Notes: a model not told the origin generated them from the sequence alone. DNA of 64,000 nucleotides from Rhizomys pruinosus (GCA_009823505.1 VZQC01009539.1:1-64000); one strand, 5' to 3'; numbered from the stretch's first letter, positions 22,426 to 33,706 are shown. Translations and numbers: made by a program.

Positions 22426-22836
22426 ATCGATCATGGGACCCTTATGGGAGGGGTGTTTTCTCTACACTAAGGGAAAAAGCAATCTCACCTCTAAGACACA
22501 GGGACATAGACAGCAGTCAAGACAAACCAGCTTGTCATTTCCTCTGGTTTAGTATGAGTAGTCCACATGGCCTTGTCCCAGCATATTTCTCATGAGTCTT
22601 CAAAATAGTTTTCAGACTACACAGTAAATTTAACTGTTTGAATCTCTAGCTCCTTATGACAGTTCATGTCTCTTATAATTTATAAGGAATACATTTATAT
22701 GCGTTTCACCTGCAAATCTGTCTTCTGCAATATGAATTTAGGAAGGTAATAAGAAAGCATTTTTTTCATTAATAGTATTAATGTTAAATGCACTAAATAT
22801 ATTCCACATATTATTATCATAGTGAGGCAGACAAGA

Positions 22837-22963
22837 AGCTGGGCATGGTGGCTCATGCTTTTAATCCCAGCACTCAGGAGCCAGAGGCAGACCAGCCTGG
22901 TCTATATAGCTAGTAGTATGTAGCTAACTTCAGGCCAGCTGGACCTGTAGAGAAACCATAGCT
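22837..22963 (+). mobile_element. B1 SINE, diverged
   Basis: GCTGGGCATGGTGGCTCATG, CTTTTAATCCCAGCACTCAG and ACCAGCCTGGTCTATATAGC, then GGCCAGCTGG. It ends in GAGAAACCAT without a clear A tail because it runs into the L1 tail. Confidence 0.88.
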
Positions 22964-23460
22964 CACAAACCTCAACAGCCTACAGCTCAGGGACCATTGC
23001 AAAAGAGGGCATGGAAAGACTCTAAGAGCCAGGGTTGGTGAATGAACATAAAGAAACAAAGGATTTCAGGCCTCTGGGAACTTACTCATGAACTTGAAAC
23101 AATGTCAGCATGCACAAGACCCAGACTAACTCAATTAGACAAAACCCCAGCATAGAACAGGGAAAATGGGTGGCAAGCCCCACCCTAGCCAAAGAACTAT
23201 TGGCAAATGATTACGTTCAGAGAGAGAGAGAGTAGAGAGGCTTGCTAGACTCCAGTGGATGAACTTGCACCGAGAGACATCTGGATACAAATGTTTGCCC
23301 AGATAGGACTTAGCATATATGGCAGAACATCCGAAATCTGCTGGGGACAACTATGAAGGGTAGGGAGTGGACAAGGAGTCTAAATTTAATTAACATATAT
23401 TATATGGAAAACACAAAAACTCAATAAAATCATAGATGAAACAAAACAAAACAACAAAAT
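22964..23460 (+). mobile_element. L1 3' UTR
   Basis: CAGGGACCATTGCAAAAGAG, GGAAAGACTCTAAGAGCCAG, CAGCATGCACAAGACCCAGA and CCAAAGAACTATTGGCAAAT occur in the order I know from a rodent L1-type 3' UTR. It ends with GAAACAAAACAAAACAACA, an A-rich tail. A GA-rich run lies at 23218-23237. Confidence 0.7.
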
Positions 23461-23464
23461 AATT

Positions 23465-25480
23465 AATGAGCAGACATGAGACAAATAAGATCTTACTGTT
23501 CATTTGAGCTTCTCATTGTTAATGCTTTAACTTTGTATTTTCAGTAAGAACTTCTTGTTTATCTTTTATAGTTATAAAACATTAACCATCTTATTTCCTA
23601 GTAAAAAGATGTTTGTATTACCTGGCTTTTAGTATATATCACCTACTGATTTTGTGTTCTCTGGTTTTATCATTCCACACATAAATGTCTATTCTCTTCG
23701 TTTAATCAAAAATATCCTTTATTTTGAATTTTCTTCTCTAGATTATAAGAAAAGTAGGGTAAATTACAGCTGTGTAGACAAAGCATTACCAAATATGTCA
23801 TATCTATTGAGCATTTTCTGGCTTATCATCCATTTATTTTTGTGGTGCCAGGATTTATATCTCAGGACTCTTCCCTGATGAACACATTCTCTGCCCCTGA
23901 ACTGTATAATCAGCCTTTTAATTGGTATGTTTATGACATTAGGATACTAGATTTCATAAAAGTACTTTTCAGGAAAAATATAGAGACTACTCTATGTTTA
24001 TCAATTAAAAATAGGATTTACATAGGATGAATATTGATGTTGGGTGTACTTTCTGGGATTAATGTACTTATTTTGTAGTGTGTATTCAATAATCACTTAA
24101 TTCATTTGGTTGTTCCTATTTATGCTATTTAAATTATTAATAGCTTGCAAATTCCCATAGTATATCATCTAGCTATATTTTTTTCTGCCTTTAAATTAAC
24201 AAATATTTTAATCAATTGTGTCATTTAAGAGAGATTATTTCAGGTTTTACATATTTCTTGGCATACATATTCATTCCTGCTGAGGTTGTTTAAAAACACA
24301 GCTTTCTCTTGAAACATCTGGATGGAAGGTAGCAATACTAAGCTGGTGAAGATTTTAAGTTAATACTGAATGAAAATTCTTAGGCCAGCATTGTCAGTTT
24401 ATTTCCATAGCAGATGAATCAGAGGTGGCCTTTCTCCCTCTGACAATACCAGCAATTCTTCTAAGCACCTATATTCATATCTTACTATTTTCTGCCTCTC
24501 ATTAATGAATGGCTCTCAGTGTACCACAGTACATGGAATATTTTGTACTGAATGGCTCTTGTTACCAAATCCTCTGAGGATTTTTGACATTCAAAATGAT
24601 GTTCTGTTACCACATTGAAATCTTTTCCTTTATGTCAAATTCCCAGTCTATAAATTACTTGGTTAAAAATGAAATCTCCAGCATGCTGTGGTTCCATTCT
24701 GTATTGAGATTTTCCCAAAGTGTTACAAAATGCAAGGGGGCTGTTTTGGAAAAAAAAAAAAAAAAAAAAAGCTTTATGATACAATGTACAATCTGATCCA
24801 CACTGTCCTTTCCAGAAAATAAACTTAGAGAAACATCACCATATTCAACTCTGATATGTTTGATGCATTTTTTTAAAAGTCTTTGGAAAAATTAAACTCT
24901 AGTTTCTTATGCTAGGCATAACCTTCACTTGTGCCTTTTGTTAATTCATTTGCCCAAGGTTGTGTAAAGGCATTAAAAAAAATCTTCTCTACACCATGAC
25001 ATTATTTCTCTATCTGTAGAGACATCAGATATTTCCATGGCTTCATTAGCATAGCTCTTGATCTCCCTCAGCACATGTTTCCATATTTAATCTTAATTAA
25101 TAAGGAAATGATCCTGAAATTCCTAGAGAGTTTTATCAGATTTCACTAGACTCTTGTTAAATAAATCCCTTTATATTCTTGGGCCCTTTCTATTCTGTCC
25201 GCTTTAAACCAGAGCTCTTAGCACAAAACAATTCCTTCCTTTTAAGCTAGAAATGTATAGAAAGATGGGAACAAAAGATGACTACAAATTTGAGCTGAAA
25301 CAAAGAAAGTAGACTAGATGAATGAAATCAGTGAATCTTGAATTAAAGTCAAATACATGGACTTCTATTTTGATTGGAATTTGTTGCTGTCATTGTGACA
25401 AATGTAGATTCACAAAACTATTGTAGCAAGTAAATTCTCATATAATGATGGTTGGTCTAAGTTTCCAAAACATTTCTTGT
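23465..25480. other. Repeat-poor AT-rich stretch
   Basis: No SINE or L1 body was recognised over about 2 kb, only a pure A run at 24750-24770. Several short frames have no motif. It could be single-copy intronic or intergenic sequence. Confidence 0.5.
24750..24770. repeat. (A)21 run
   Basis: An uninterrupted A run without an obvious retroposon body upstream. It may be the tail of a heavily truncated insertion, but no target-site duplication was seen. Confidence 0.9.
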
Positions 25481-25500
25481 TTTTTCATTCGATTTTATTT

Positions 25501-25684
25501 TTATTTTTTATTTTTTATTTTTTTATTTTTTATTTTTGTATGTGTATGAATGTACTGTCTGCATGTAGGTTTGTGCACCCATGTCGTGCAATGCTGTGGG
25601 CACCACGTGGGTGCTGGGGATCGAACCCTGGTCCTCTGCAAGAGCAGTGGGTGTTCTTAACCCACTAGGCTATCTCTCCAGCCC
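25501..25684 (-). mobile_element. B2 SINE with internal deletion
   Basis: T/A-rich (ATTTTTT)n tail, TGTGCACCCATGTCGTGCAA, then a jump from TGCTGTGG to CACCACGTGGGTGCTGGGGA that omits the middle of B2, and ACTAGGCTATCTCTCCAGCC. GATTTTATTTTT on both sides (25489-25500, 25687-25698) is the target-site duplication. Confidence 0.95.
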
Positions 25685-25698
25685 CTGATTTTATTTTT

Positions 25699-26850
25699 CG
25701 ATGTCATAGGATTAGGTAAGGTGTGCAATCATTCTTCCACAATATTTTTGTAGTTATGATCATTTTCTTTTTGCACCACCTTCCATTTCTGTAACAGATG
25801 CAATGGAGGAACATACTCAGTGGTGAAAATATTTTGCAGCTACCTCCTTGCAGACAGGTATAAAATGAAATTCACTTGTCTCCCTCACTAACAAACCCAT
25901 AGGGCTCTTTTAAGATCATTTCAACTCTCTAATCTTAAAAAAATATATTAAGAATCTGTGCTAGGGGACATAAAATGGTAATATCTATCAGGTTTATTGT
26001 ACACAATGATCATTTGAATTCAGTTACTTTTAAAAATAAATGTTAGTCGTTATCCCTGTAATGAGACTGCTACAATGATAAAGTTTACTATTAGAGAAAT
26101 TTTAGATTTTTGTGAGGCTCAGTATACTACAATAATTCACATGTTATTTTTAAGAAGAATTTGTTTTGTAGAATAAAATACTGATATCAGCCTGGAGAGA
26201 AACAAGGCTTTTCAGTGTCCCACATTTGTTACAAGTTACATGAAAAGAAAATGGCTTTCTGTGGAAAGAAAGATGGGTTTATTCTGTGGACAGCCTTGGC
26301 AGTGATTTTCCTCCTTACAGTCTCTTAATTCTTCATGTCATGTCAACCACCATATGTACCAGGGTTCTCTCTTCAGAGCAGTCTGTGAAAATTTAGATTC
26401 TGCTTCCTTTTTCTGTGTTTACTAGATATTCATTCTGCACATTGTACTCTCAAGAAGACATTTAGATGATGTTGGGATGATGGATTTAAAGACAATAATT
26501 TTACTTAGTTGAGAAACTACTAATTCTTTGAACTAAAATCATATAATTTTATGCAGACACAAAATAAGAAAATTTGGTTTCTCCACATTCTTTTAGGTAA
26601 AAAAGAAAGAGCCAATATACTTGCTATATTTACTCATATTCACTTCAGCACACAAGTAATTTTAATTTGTGCTGAAAACATTTATACTCAGAGCTAATGG
26701 ACTTCAACTTTAAATTCCATAGTTGATAGCCATTCCTTCTAGTTCTCCCTTCTTTTCTATACTATGTTCCCCTTTGTGTGACGGTGCTATCAAAGACCAA
26801 GTCTATTTCCTCCTCATTGAGGAGAGATTATCATTATCAGCAAGACAAAG
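25699..26850. other. Repeat-poor stretch
   Basis: AT-rich and without a recognised transposon or exon. Confidence 0.45.
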
Positions 26851-26854
26851 TTAC

Positions 26855-26920
26855 TCTGAGGATTGAATTAGACAATGCATGTGAAATACTGTAAAACCTA
26901 GAATATTCTGCATTCCACTA
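26855..26920 (-). mobile_element. Possible MIR fragment
   Basis: CTGAGGATTGAATTAGACAA, then TGCATGTGAAATACTGTAAA, resembles the reversed MIR core (GAGGATTAAATGAG-like, then TGCATGTAAAG-like). Short and diverged. Confidence 0.45.
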
Positions 26921-26988
26921 AGAGATAGATTTTAACCCTTAGTCTAAATTTTGTAATGCATAATCTTACCATTAAAAAATAGTATGTG

Positions 26989-27229
26989 TTGGGGCTGGAG
27001 AGATGGCCTAGCGGTTAAGAGCACCGACTGCTCTTACAGAGGACCCGGGTTCGATCCCCAGCACCCACATGGCGGCCGAGAGCCGTCTGAAACTCCAATT
27101 CCAGGAGAACTCCAGCTCCAGGGGAATCCGAGACCCTCTTCTGACCTCCGTGCACGACACAGGTGACAAACCTACAGGCAGACCAGTACCTTCATACACA
27201 TACAGAAATATATATATATATATATATAT
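26989..27229 (+). mobile_element. B2 SINE, internal-duplication type, TA-rich tail
   Basis: GGGGCTGGAGAGATGGCCTA, GACCCGGGTTCGATCCCCAG, and a repeated unit (AACTCCAATTCCAGG then AACTCCAGCTCCAGG) before CTCTTCTGACCTCC. The tail has turned into (TA)n at 27209-27230. AATAGTATGTG on both sides (26978-26988, 27230-27240) is the duplication. It is well preserved, so probably fairly recent. Confidence 0.96.
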
Positions 27230-27239
27230 AATAGTATGT

Positions 27240-29000
27240 GAAGGCAAGATTTTTCTTTCTGCAATGCAGTAACTCCACATTTACAAGAATACGTTATGAT
27301 ACTTTAGTGATGCTTAGAAGGTTTAAAGAGGAGATATTATTTTAGTTTGGGGTCCGAAAAGGCAAGGCATTACATTTGGGGATAAGAGCAGTTATTTACA
27401 TTAAAATAGCAGCATTCTAAATAGTGCCTGTCATTTAGAATTAGACTAAAGTAATGCTTTTAGGCAACGCCAATTTAGACATGTGTGCTATAGTAGACAG
27501 CTTGTGTTATTTTCTAAATGTTCCAAAAAAAGACTGTCAAGAGTAGCATTTCAAAAATATTTAAAAACAGTATTCTTGTTTCTTATGAATTGATTTATTG
27601 TATTTCTACAGATAAAGGCAACATCGAGAATACTGAAAATCAAATTCCAATTCTGGGAAATCTGCTGTGTCAGTTCCAGTAATAAGGGCTATTGATCTAA
27701 CTTCAGATCAAATATCATTGAAGACAAATCAAAGATTGTGTTTTATCTAGAATAGTATCAAGGTGGCTAATCACGCTTTTTAAATTGAGAGAAGATGTGT
27801 CGTCTGTGAAACGAACAAATGTGTGGGCTCATTCCAATTCCTCTGAGAGAAAGCATGTAATTGGCACCAATTAGTCCTCTTGTTGGCAGTTTTGCTAAGC
27901 CATCTGAAATTTAATAAACAGAGACTGAAATGAATATTCCACCAAAGACAGTGAACTTGGACATCTAGGCAAGCTGATTAGCAAATTGGCAGTTGGCGCC
28001 CCCTCCCTCTTCAAATATTGACTTAATGCTTTTGTCCCCCTTTATCTGTGGACAACTTCATTTTCATTTTAAAAACGAGTTAATTTCTCCTAAATAGTTA
28101 TATGATGATTTTGTACTGTTCCTTTGTTTGTACTTTGATATTAATTTGTGCTTTACAGAAAAATGGGGGAACCCCAGGATACCACTTGGTGCATTAAAGT
28201 TATACACATTAAATAGAACTATGATCTTAAAATGTTGATGTATTATCTCAAATACTTAATTTAGTCATGGGGATTAGAGGTAGTCGCTGGAAGATACTGA
28301 ACAACATTTCCTTATTAAAGGCACAATTTTGAATGCAGGAGACTTCAATTATTCCCCAATTCAACTGCAAGGTAAAATGAGGTGCTAGCCCTTAGAGAAT
28401 AAGAAGAAAACAATGTTTGTTTACAAAATTAATTTTCTCTTTAAATACTTTTCCTATCACCAAGTTTATGTTTTTGGACTTACTAATTTTAAAATTTAAC
28501 TTTAAAGAAATTACAATAATGAGATTTGAGTATGTAAAAAGCATATTAAAGAAAATAATAGAGCTCATTTCTTGTGTTTTGAATGTAAGATAATTTAAAA
28601 ACGTTTTGATCACTACATAAGTACCTTTAAATAAATGCACCGACTTATGATTTTGTACATTTTCATCCAAAATTCTTATTCTCTTTTTTCTCTAAGAAGT
28701 ATAAACATTAACACCAAATCTGTGAAATCCACATTAAAATTCACCTTTGAGCCTGATAATCAATTTCATGTGCCCTGAGAAAATATAGTGTAATATCACT
28801 CAGTTTGAGGTTCATTTTATCTTCCATATTTCTAGTAAATCATCTCACTGCTCATGAATGGTGACATTTATCAATCTGTAAGGAATAGTATCTTGATATA
28901 TGTGTTTATATTATATTATCCACATTCCAAAAATATTCAATATTTTTAATAGGCATTGCAATGAGACCCATGACACAGACCATATAGGTTAATGCTGAAT
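27240..29000. other. Repeat-poor stretch, candidate conserved non-coding sequence
   Basis: No transposon was recognised over about 1.75 kb. At 27858-27873 the sequence TAATTGGCACCAATTA places two TAATTG homeodomain-type cores head to head. Around it are further AT-rich homeobox-like words and a GGCGCC (about 27996). The 92-codon minus frame 28392-28670 has no identifiable domain. Confidence 0.4.
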
Positions 29001-29004
29001 CAAG

Positions 29005-29455
29005 GACCACTGTGATTTAAAACGGGTTTGGTCACCCCCAGGTTCATGTATTGGGATCTTGGTCTTCTATGTGACAATGCTGGAGCTGGGAGAACTTAGG
29101 GGAGAGAGACTAGTGGGAGAGTTCTAAGTGCCTGAGGGGCATATCTTAGCATGAGAGTAAGGCAGTGTTTACAGGTTCACAGAGTTAGTTCGTGAGAGAG
29201 TGTTATAAATGGAGTAAGCTCAGGCCCCTGTCCTTTCTTTGAGCTCTTGTCTGGTTATGTGATACACATCTGTTTTTGCCATCAAATGCTCCTCTTTGAT
29301 GTGACATGGCCACAAGACCTCTCATCAGAACTGAGCAAATATTATGTCATATCTTTGAATCTCCAGAACTGTGACGTAAATAAACCTGTTTTGTTTATAA
29401 GGTCGCAGCATCAGGAATTCCTTTACAGTACAATAAATCACTAATGTAAAGAACT
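29005..29455 (+). mobile_element. Old MaLR LTR (MLT/MST-type)
   Basis: GTATTGGGATCTTGGTCTTC near the start, and CTCCAGAACTGTGACGTAAA, TAAACCTGTTTTGTTTATAA near the end (polyadenylation region), follow the layout of an ancient MaLR LTR. The 65-codon frame inside it is incidental. Confidence 0.65.
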
Positions 29456-29777
29456 AAGTGTATTAAATGGTGATGAGATCCTGTGGTGGTTTGAATGAGA
29501 ATGTCCCCCATAGGTTTCAAGTATTCAGGCATTTTGTCTCTAGTTGATGGTGCTGTTTTGAGATATCTGAGAAGGTATGGCCATGCTGGAGGAAGTAGTC
29601 ACTGGGGGCAGGCTTAGAAAGTTCAAAGAGCCTTGCCAGTCTCCAGTAGCTCTCTCTGCTTCCTGGGCCCACTTGAAGACATGAACCTTGGCTTTCTGCT
29701 CCAGCTCCTGCCACCATGCCTCCCAGCTACAAAGAACTCTAATTCCCTGGAACCGTCAATAGTAAGCTGAAATATAC

Positions 29778-30035
29778 TTTTTTGTTGTTGTTTGGTTTTT
29801 TTGAGGCAGAGTCTCCCTTTAGTCCCAGCTGGCCTGGAGCTCACTTTGTAGACCACGCTGGCCTTGAACTCACAGAGATCTACCTGCCTCTGCCTCCCGA
29901 GTGCTGGGATTTAATGCATGCACCACCACGCCCTGCCCAAGATGGTTCTTAGCCTCCAGGTGGATGCTGGGAATTGAACCCGGGTCCTCTGTAAGAGCAG
30001 TTGGCATTCTTAGCCACTGAGCCATCTCTCCAGCC
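29778..30035 (-). mobile_element. Composite SINE: tRNA-type head joined to B1
   Basis: On the minus strand the element reads a B2-like head (GGCTGGAGAGATGGCTCAGT, GACCCGGGTTCAATTCCCAG, GCATCCACCTGG) running straight into a complete B1 (GGGCAGGGCGTGGTGG onward) and an A tail. Only one flanking duplication is visible (AATATACT upstream, AATACTCT downstream), so it inserted as one unit. It recalls B4/ID-B1 dimers, but with a B2-like head. The alternative is two independent insertions at one point. Confidence 0.75.
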
Positions 30036-30079
30036 CAATACTCTTCCTTTTATAAGTTCCCTTGGTCTTGGGTGGTTTT

Positions 30080-30341
30080 TTTTTGTTTTTTTGTTTTTTT
30101 TTTTTTATTAAATTTTTTTTTTNNNNNNNNNNNNNNNNNNNNNNNNNNNNNNNNNNNTGTGCACCCGTGTCGTGCAATGCCGCGGAGGTCAGAAGTGGGC
30201 GTCGGATTCCCCTGGAGCTGGAGTTCTCCTGGAGTTGGAGTTTCAGACGGTTCTCAGCCGCCATGTGGGTGCTGGGGATCGAACCCGGGTCCTCTGCAAG
30301 AGCGGTCGGCGCTCTTAACCGCTAGGCCATCTCTCCAGCCC
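30080..30341 (-). mobile_element. B2 SINE containing the assembly gap
   Basis: T-rich tail, 35 N, then TGTGCACCCGTGTCGTGCAA, the internal-duplication block (GGAGCTGGAGTTCTCC then GGAGTTGGAGTTTCAG) and CTAGGCCATCTCTCCAGCCC. GGTCTTGGGTGGTTTT flanks it (30064-30079 and 30342-30357). It is close to the other well-preserved copies, so probably young. Confidence 0.95.
30123..30157. other. Assembly gap, 35 N
   Basis: A run of N lies between a T-rich stretch and the B2 3' region. From the B2 layout, the missing bases should be tail plus the CATACACATA-to-CAGACAG part. Confidence 0.99.
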
Positions 30342-30482
30342 GGTCTTGGGTGGTTTTATCACAGCAACAGAAAAGTTATTAATACAGATCCATAAATATT
30401 CACTTGCAGTTTAAATGTTAGTCTAGTAACTGAAAGATAAAGCAGCATAGTTAAACAAAAAAGTATAAAATTTGTAAAATAT

Positions 30483-30702
30483 GGGGCTGGAGAGATGGCT
30501 CAGCAGTTAAAAGCACTGGTTTCTCTTGCAGAAGACCTGGGATTGATTCTCAGCACCCATATGGAGGCTAACAACTGTCTAACTCCAGTTTCAGGGAATT
30601 TGATGCACTTTTCTGACCTCCATGGGCATTGCATGACACAGGTACACTAACACACATGCAGGCAATACACTCAGACACATAAAATTAAAATAATAAAATA
30701 CT
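30483..30702 (+). mobile_element. B2 SINE, diverged
   Basis: GGGGCTGGAGAGATGGCTCA, GACCTGGGATTGATTCTCAG, CTCCATGGGCATTGCATGAC and AGACACATAAAATTAAAATA. It lacks the internal duplication and has more substitutions than the copies at 27 and 30 kb. Confidence 0.92.
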
Positions 30703-31231
30703 TTTTACATGTGTGAAATACAATGCCACCAAGGCACTGGTATTCTAGTTTAGATAGCATTTGAATTCTTCCTATCCCACCACACCTGAGAATAATGGAC
30801 TGCGACCACTATCCCAATACTGCAGAACAGGCCTTCTCGTGTATGTGAGCTCTCGAGTTAACAGTGGCATAGCTCACCTTAACTCGGTTCTGCCTTGCAG
30901 CCCATTGCACTTGGTTTTAATCATGTCTTCCAGGTGTTCCCACATCTTTGCCTCAGAATGATGCAGGCGCAATAAATAAGCATTTCCTTGATTCTTGCTC
31001 ATTCACTTGGTCTCATTCTTAAATCTCTCATGCTTCTTTTCTGAGATCTACTCCATCTTATTTGTGCAAAGCACATTGGGTCCTCTAACCCTGTGTACAG
31101 CCCAACCCTCACTGCTGTGTTCTGAAGCTAAATGAACAGGTCTTCTCTAAGGTACCTATTTCTCAAAAAAAGAGAACAATATCTTTCTACTTTTTCTACT
31201 GGTGACCCGAAAGGGCTCAGGAGAGCATTAT
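30703..31231. other. Unannotated stretch, possibly LTR-derived
   Basis: An AATAAATAAGCATTTCC block near 30971 could be the polyadenylation region of an LTR, but I could not define ends. No gene. Confidence 0.3.
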
Positions 31232-31244
31232 AAGACAGAATGAC

Positions 31245-31825
31245 AGAATGACGGGCTGGCCGCGAACTACAGATCCTCCTGCCTCTGCCTCCTTCAGCAA
31301 ATCCTACCAGTGAGTGCCATCACCACTGGCATCCAAACATCTGTGTCTATACCAAAGTAACCTACCATAACAATAAGTACTGTTTAACTATCTATATATC
31401 TAATTGCTTGTGCTTCATTAGTAGGATTGAAAGATTATTCCTGGACAAACTGTCAGCCCATGAAAGGAAACAGCCAGAATTGACCAGAGTCCAAGACAGC
31501 AATTCCAGAGAAAGTAGACTGTTTTGCTTCTTGTCCACTTGTGCCCCGTTTCTAAGCTTAGCGAACAATCTTTGGAAGAGGGGGAGTGGTAGAATGTAAG
31601 AGCTGCGATTGGGGTGAATGGTGAAACTGCAGCACTGTAGTCTGGACACTCATCTGATCAACTTGATTGAACATATAAGCCCCCCCAGCTGGATGGTGGG
31701 ACCCATGGTCTGTGTGGGTTTGGGCACAACTGCTTGCAAATTGGTTTTACATGAAGGATGCTTGTACTCATAAATTATTAATTATTGTTAAAAAATAAAA
31801 AAAATAAAGAAGTAATTAAAAAAAA
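31245..31825 (+). mobile_element. Chimeric retroposon: B1-like piece joined to family R (copy B)
   Basis: AAGACAGAATGAC at 31232-31244 and about 31826-31838 bracket the whole unit, which ends in an A-rich tail with AATAAA. The first about 75 bases (31253-31328) read as part of a reversed B1 (GGCTGGCCGCGAACTACAGA, CCTGCCTCTGCCTCC). At CATCCAAACATCTGTGTCT the sequence switches to family R and follows copies D and E to the end. One duplication around both parts argues for a single retrotransposition of a chimeric RNA. It carries the 63-codon family frame at 31408-31599 and an 85-codon frame on the opposite strand. Confidence 0.85.
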
Positions 31826-31839
31826 AAGACAGAATGACC

Positions 31840-32715
31840 TTCATCAACTTGGTTTTAAATGAAGTTTTTTTTTTTTTTTTGAAGATAGCACATTGATCTT
31901 TTGCAAAAGTTTTGTTGCTGCACCGTGGAGGTCAGATTTCATAAAAATGGCAAGTTACCATTGCTATTGGGAGAGATATACCTTTTCCCCAGGAAAATCA
32001 ATGTTTTATGAACTGTAGGTTCAGTGAGGGGAACATATGTGTGTGCAACACACACACACACACACACACACACTTCACCCACAGAAGAATTCAATAGCTT
32101 CTATATGATAGAAGAAATCCAAGAGTAAGTAAAATCATGATTTTAACAGAGGTAGCTCATAGGAGTAACTCTCAGGAAAATTATTCTAATCTGCATGGAA
32201 AAAAAATCTCAGGGTTATATTTATTAAGAGGATCTTGAGATGGATAGTCAATCCTTATAACAGTAAATGTTTTAAATCAATGTAATCCCAATAAAAATTC
32301 AGCACTGTTTTTCCAGTTTCAAAGCACAGTAGGCCATCTTCCTTAGGGACTTTCCATGATAGATAACTTTCTAGTCTCCTGAAGTTTTGTCCAAATCTAA
32401 TGATACTTGAGGTTTCTAAGAAAAATTCCAAAGAAAATTGAAAATTGTTTTTGTAGTTAAATGACTGAATTGTTAGTGGGGGAACTTTAGGCAGCCAGGG
32501 AGGCATTTTTAGTTATAAAACTCTACTATATAAAATACCAAAAAGGCAAATCCAAATCAGTATAGTATTAATCATAATATTCTAAGATTGCTATATATTA
32601 TCTAATAACTAATACCTAGTAGCATTGTTAGTATCTCTGTATACTATGAAAATATTTTATCAAATATTGTTCACTAAAACTTTATTACTATTTATTGTCT
32701 TCCTTGTCTTTTGCT
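31840..32715. other. Repeat-poor stretch with a (CA)n tract
   Basis: (CA)n at 32048-32073. The segment near 32265-32300 (AAATCAATGTAATCCCAATA) faintly resembles sense L1 ORF2, too short to assert. The 83-codon minus frame 32255-32506 has no confirmed identity. Confidence 0.4.
32048..32073. repeat. (CA)n microsatellite
   Basis: About 13 CA units, preceded by GTGTGTG. Confidence 0.97.
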
Positions 32716-32734
32716 GTCTCCACCTCATTTCTTT

Positions 32735-32950
32735 TTTTTATTTTTTATTTTTGTATATGTATGAATGTACTGTCTACATGCAGGTCTGTACACCTGTGTC
32801 GTGCAATGCCACGGAGGTCAGAAGAGGGAGTTGGATTCCCCTGGAACTGGAGTTAGACTGTTCTCAGCCACCATGTGGGTGCTGGGGATTGAACCCGGGT
32901 CCTCTGCAAGAGCAGACGGTGCTCTTAACCGCTAGGCCATCTCTCCAGCC
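32735..32950 (-). mobile_element. B2 SINE
   Basis: T-rich tail, TGTACTGTCTACATGCAGGT, TCGTGCAATGCCACGGAGGT, AGCCACCATGTGGGTGCTGG and GCTAGGCCATCTCTCCAGCC. The duplication CTCCACCTCATTTCTTT lies at 32718-32734 and 32951-32967. It lacks the internal duplication. Confidence 0.97.
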
Positions 32951-32967
32951 CTCCACCTCATTTCTTT

Positions 32968-33560
32968 AAGTCATTTATTCTCAACATCTCCTACCTAGCT
33001 TGATTCCTAAATGCTGTTACCCTAGCAAATGCCCTCACCTTTCATCCCATGGAGGAAAGTAAGTGCACAACCATGGCCTCAATCAATTCATATCAGCTTT
33101 CTGCTCAAATTTCTTTCCAGTCTTTTGTTTGCTGGGTCATGTAGGTCTCCATTCCAGGGCCTTGTGCATGTCAGGCTAGAGCTTTTCCATTATATGAACA
33201 GCATTCAACTCAGTTCACAAAGCCTAGGATATGATGAACCTTTATTTCTAAATAGCCTTGACTGATGGGCGCTCAAACTTGTCTAGAATTTCATGGGGTA
33301 TTTTTTTCAAAATATTCTCTGATGAAAAGGTCTTAAAGGTATATAGGTAAGAACTCAGGTAATATATATCTAATTGGAATTTGATACTTTTCCTTTTGAA
33401 TTAGGCTATTCTTCCTCATTCATCATATTTACCCTACTATCCAAATCATAAAACAGGGGGTGCTTTAAAACTTTTATTTTCCCTTCCAATGACATCCAAT
33501 AGGCTATTAAATCACATTAGTTAGCTGGAATACCTTTGAAATAGAAATACATAAAGTTTG
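32968..33560. other. Unannotated stretch
   Basis: No repeat or gene was recognised; short frames only. Confidence 0.4.
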
Positions 33561-33564
33561 ACCA

Positions 33565-33706
33565 GCGAGTTGCTTCAAGATGTAAAGATACTTCTTGCCA
33601 AACTTGATGACCTGGGTTTGAACCCTGGACCCACATGGTAGAAGGAAAGAATGGACTCCTGTAAGATTTTCTCTGATTTCCACATATGTGCAATGCCCTG
33701 CACGTG
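33565..33706 (+). mobile_element. B4-like tRNA-derived SINE
   Basis: CCAAACTTGATGACCTGGGT, TTGAACCCTGGACCCACATG and GTAGAAGGAAAGAATGGACT match the B4-like copies at 14872 and 55439. Its 3' end grades into (CA)n. Confidence 0.8.

Larger units (their letters stand above)
29482..30387 (+). mobile_element. ORR1/MT-type MaLR LTR, interrupted twice
   Basis: Starts TGTGGTGGTTTGAATGAGAA, TGTCCCCCATAGG and ends CACAGCAACAGAAAAGTTAT, TAATACAGA, the hallmark ends of rodent MaLR LTRs. Between them lie a composite SINE (29778-30035) and a B2 (30080-30341). With these removed the LTR is about 390 bases. Confidence 0.9.
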
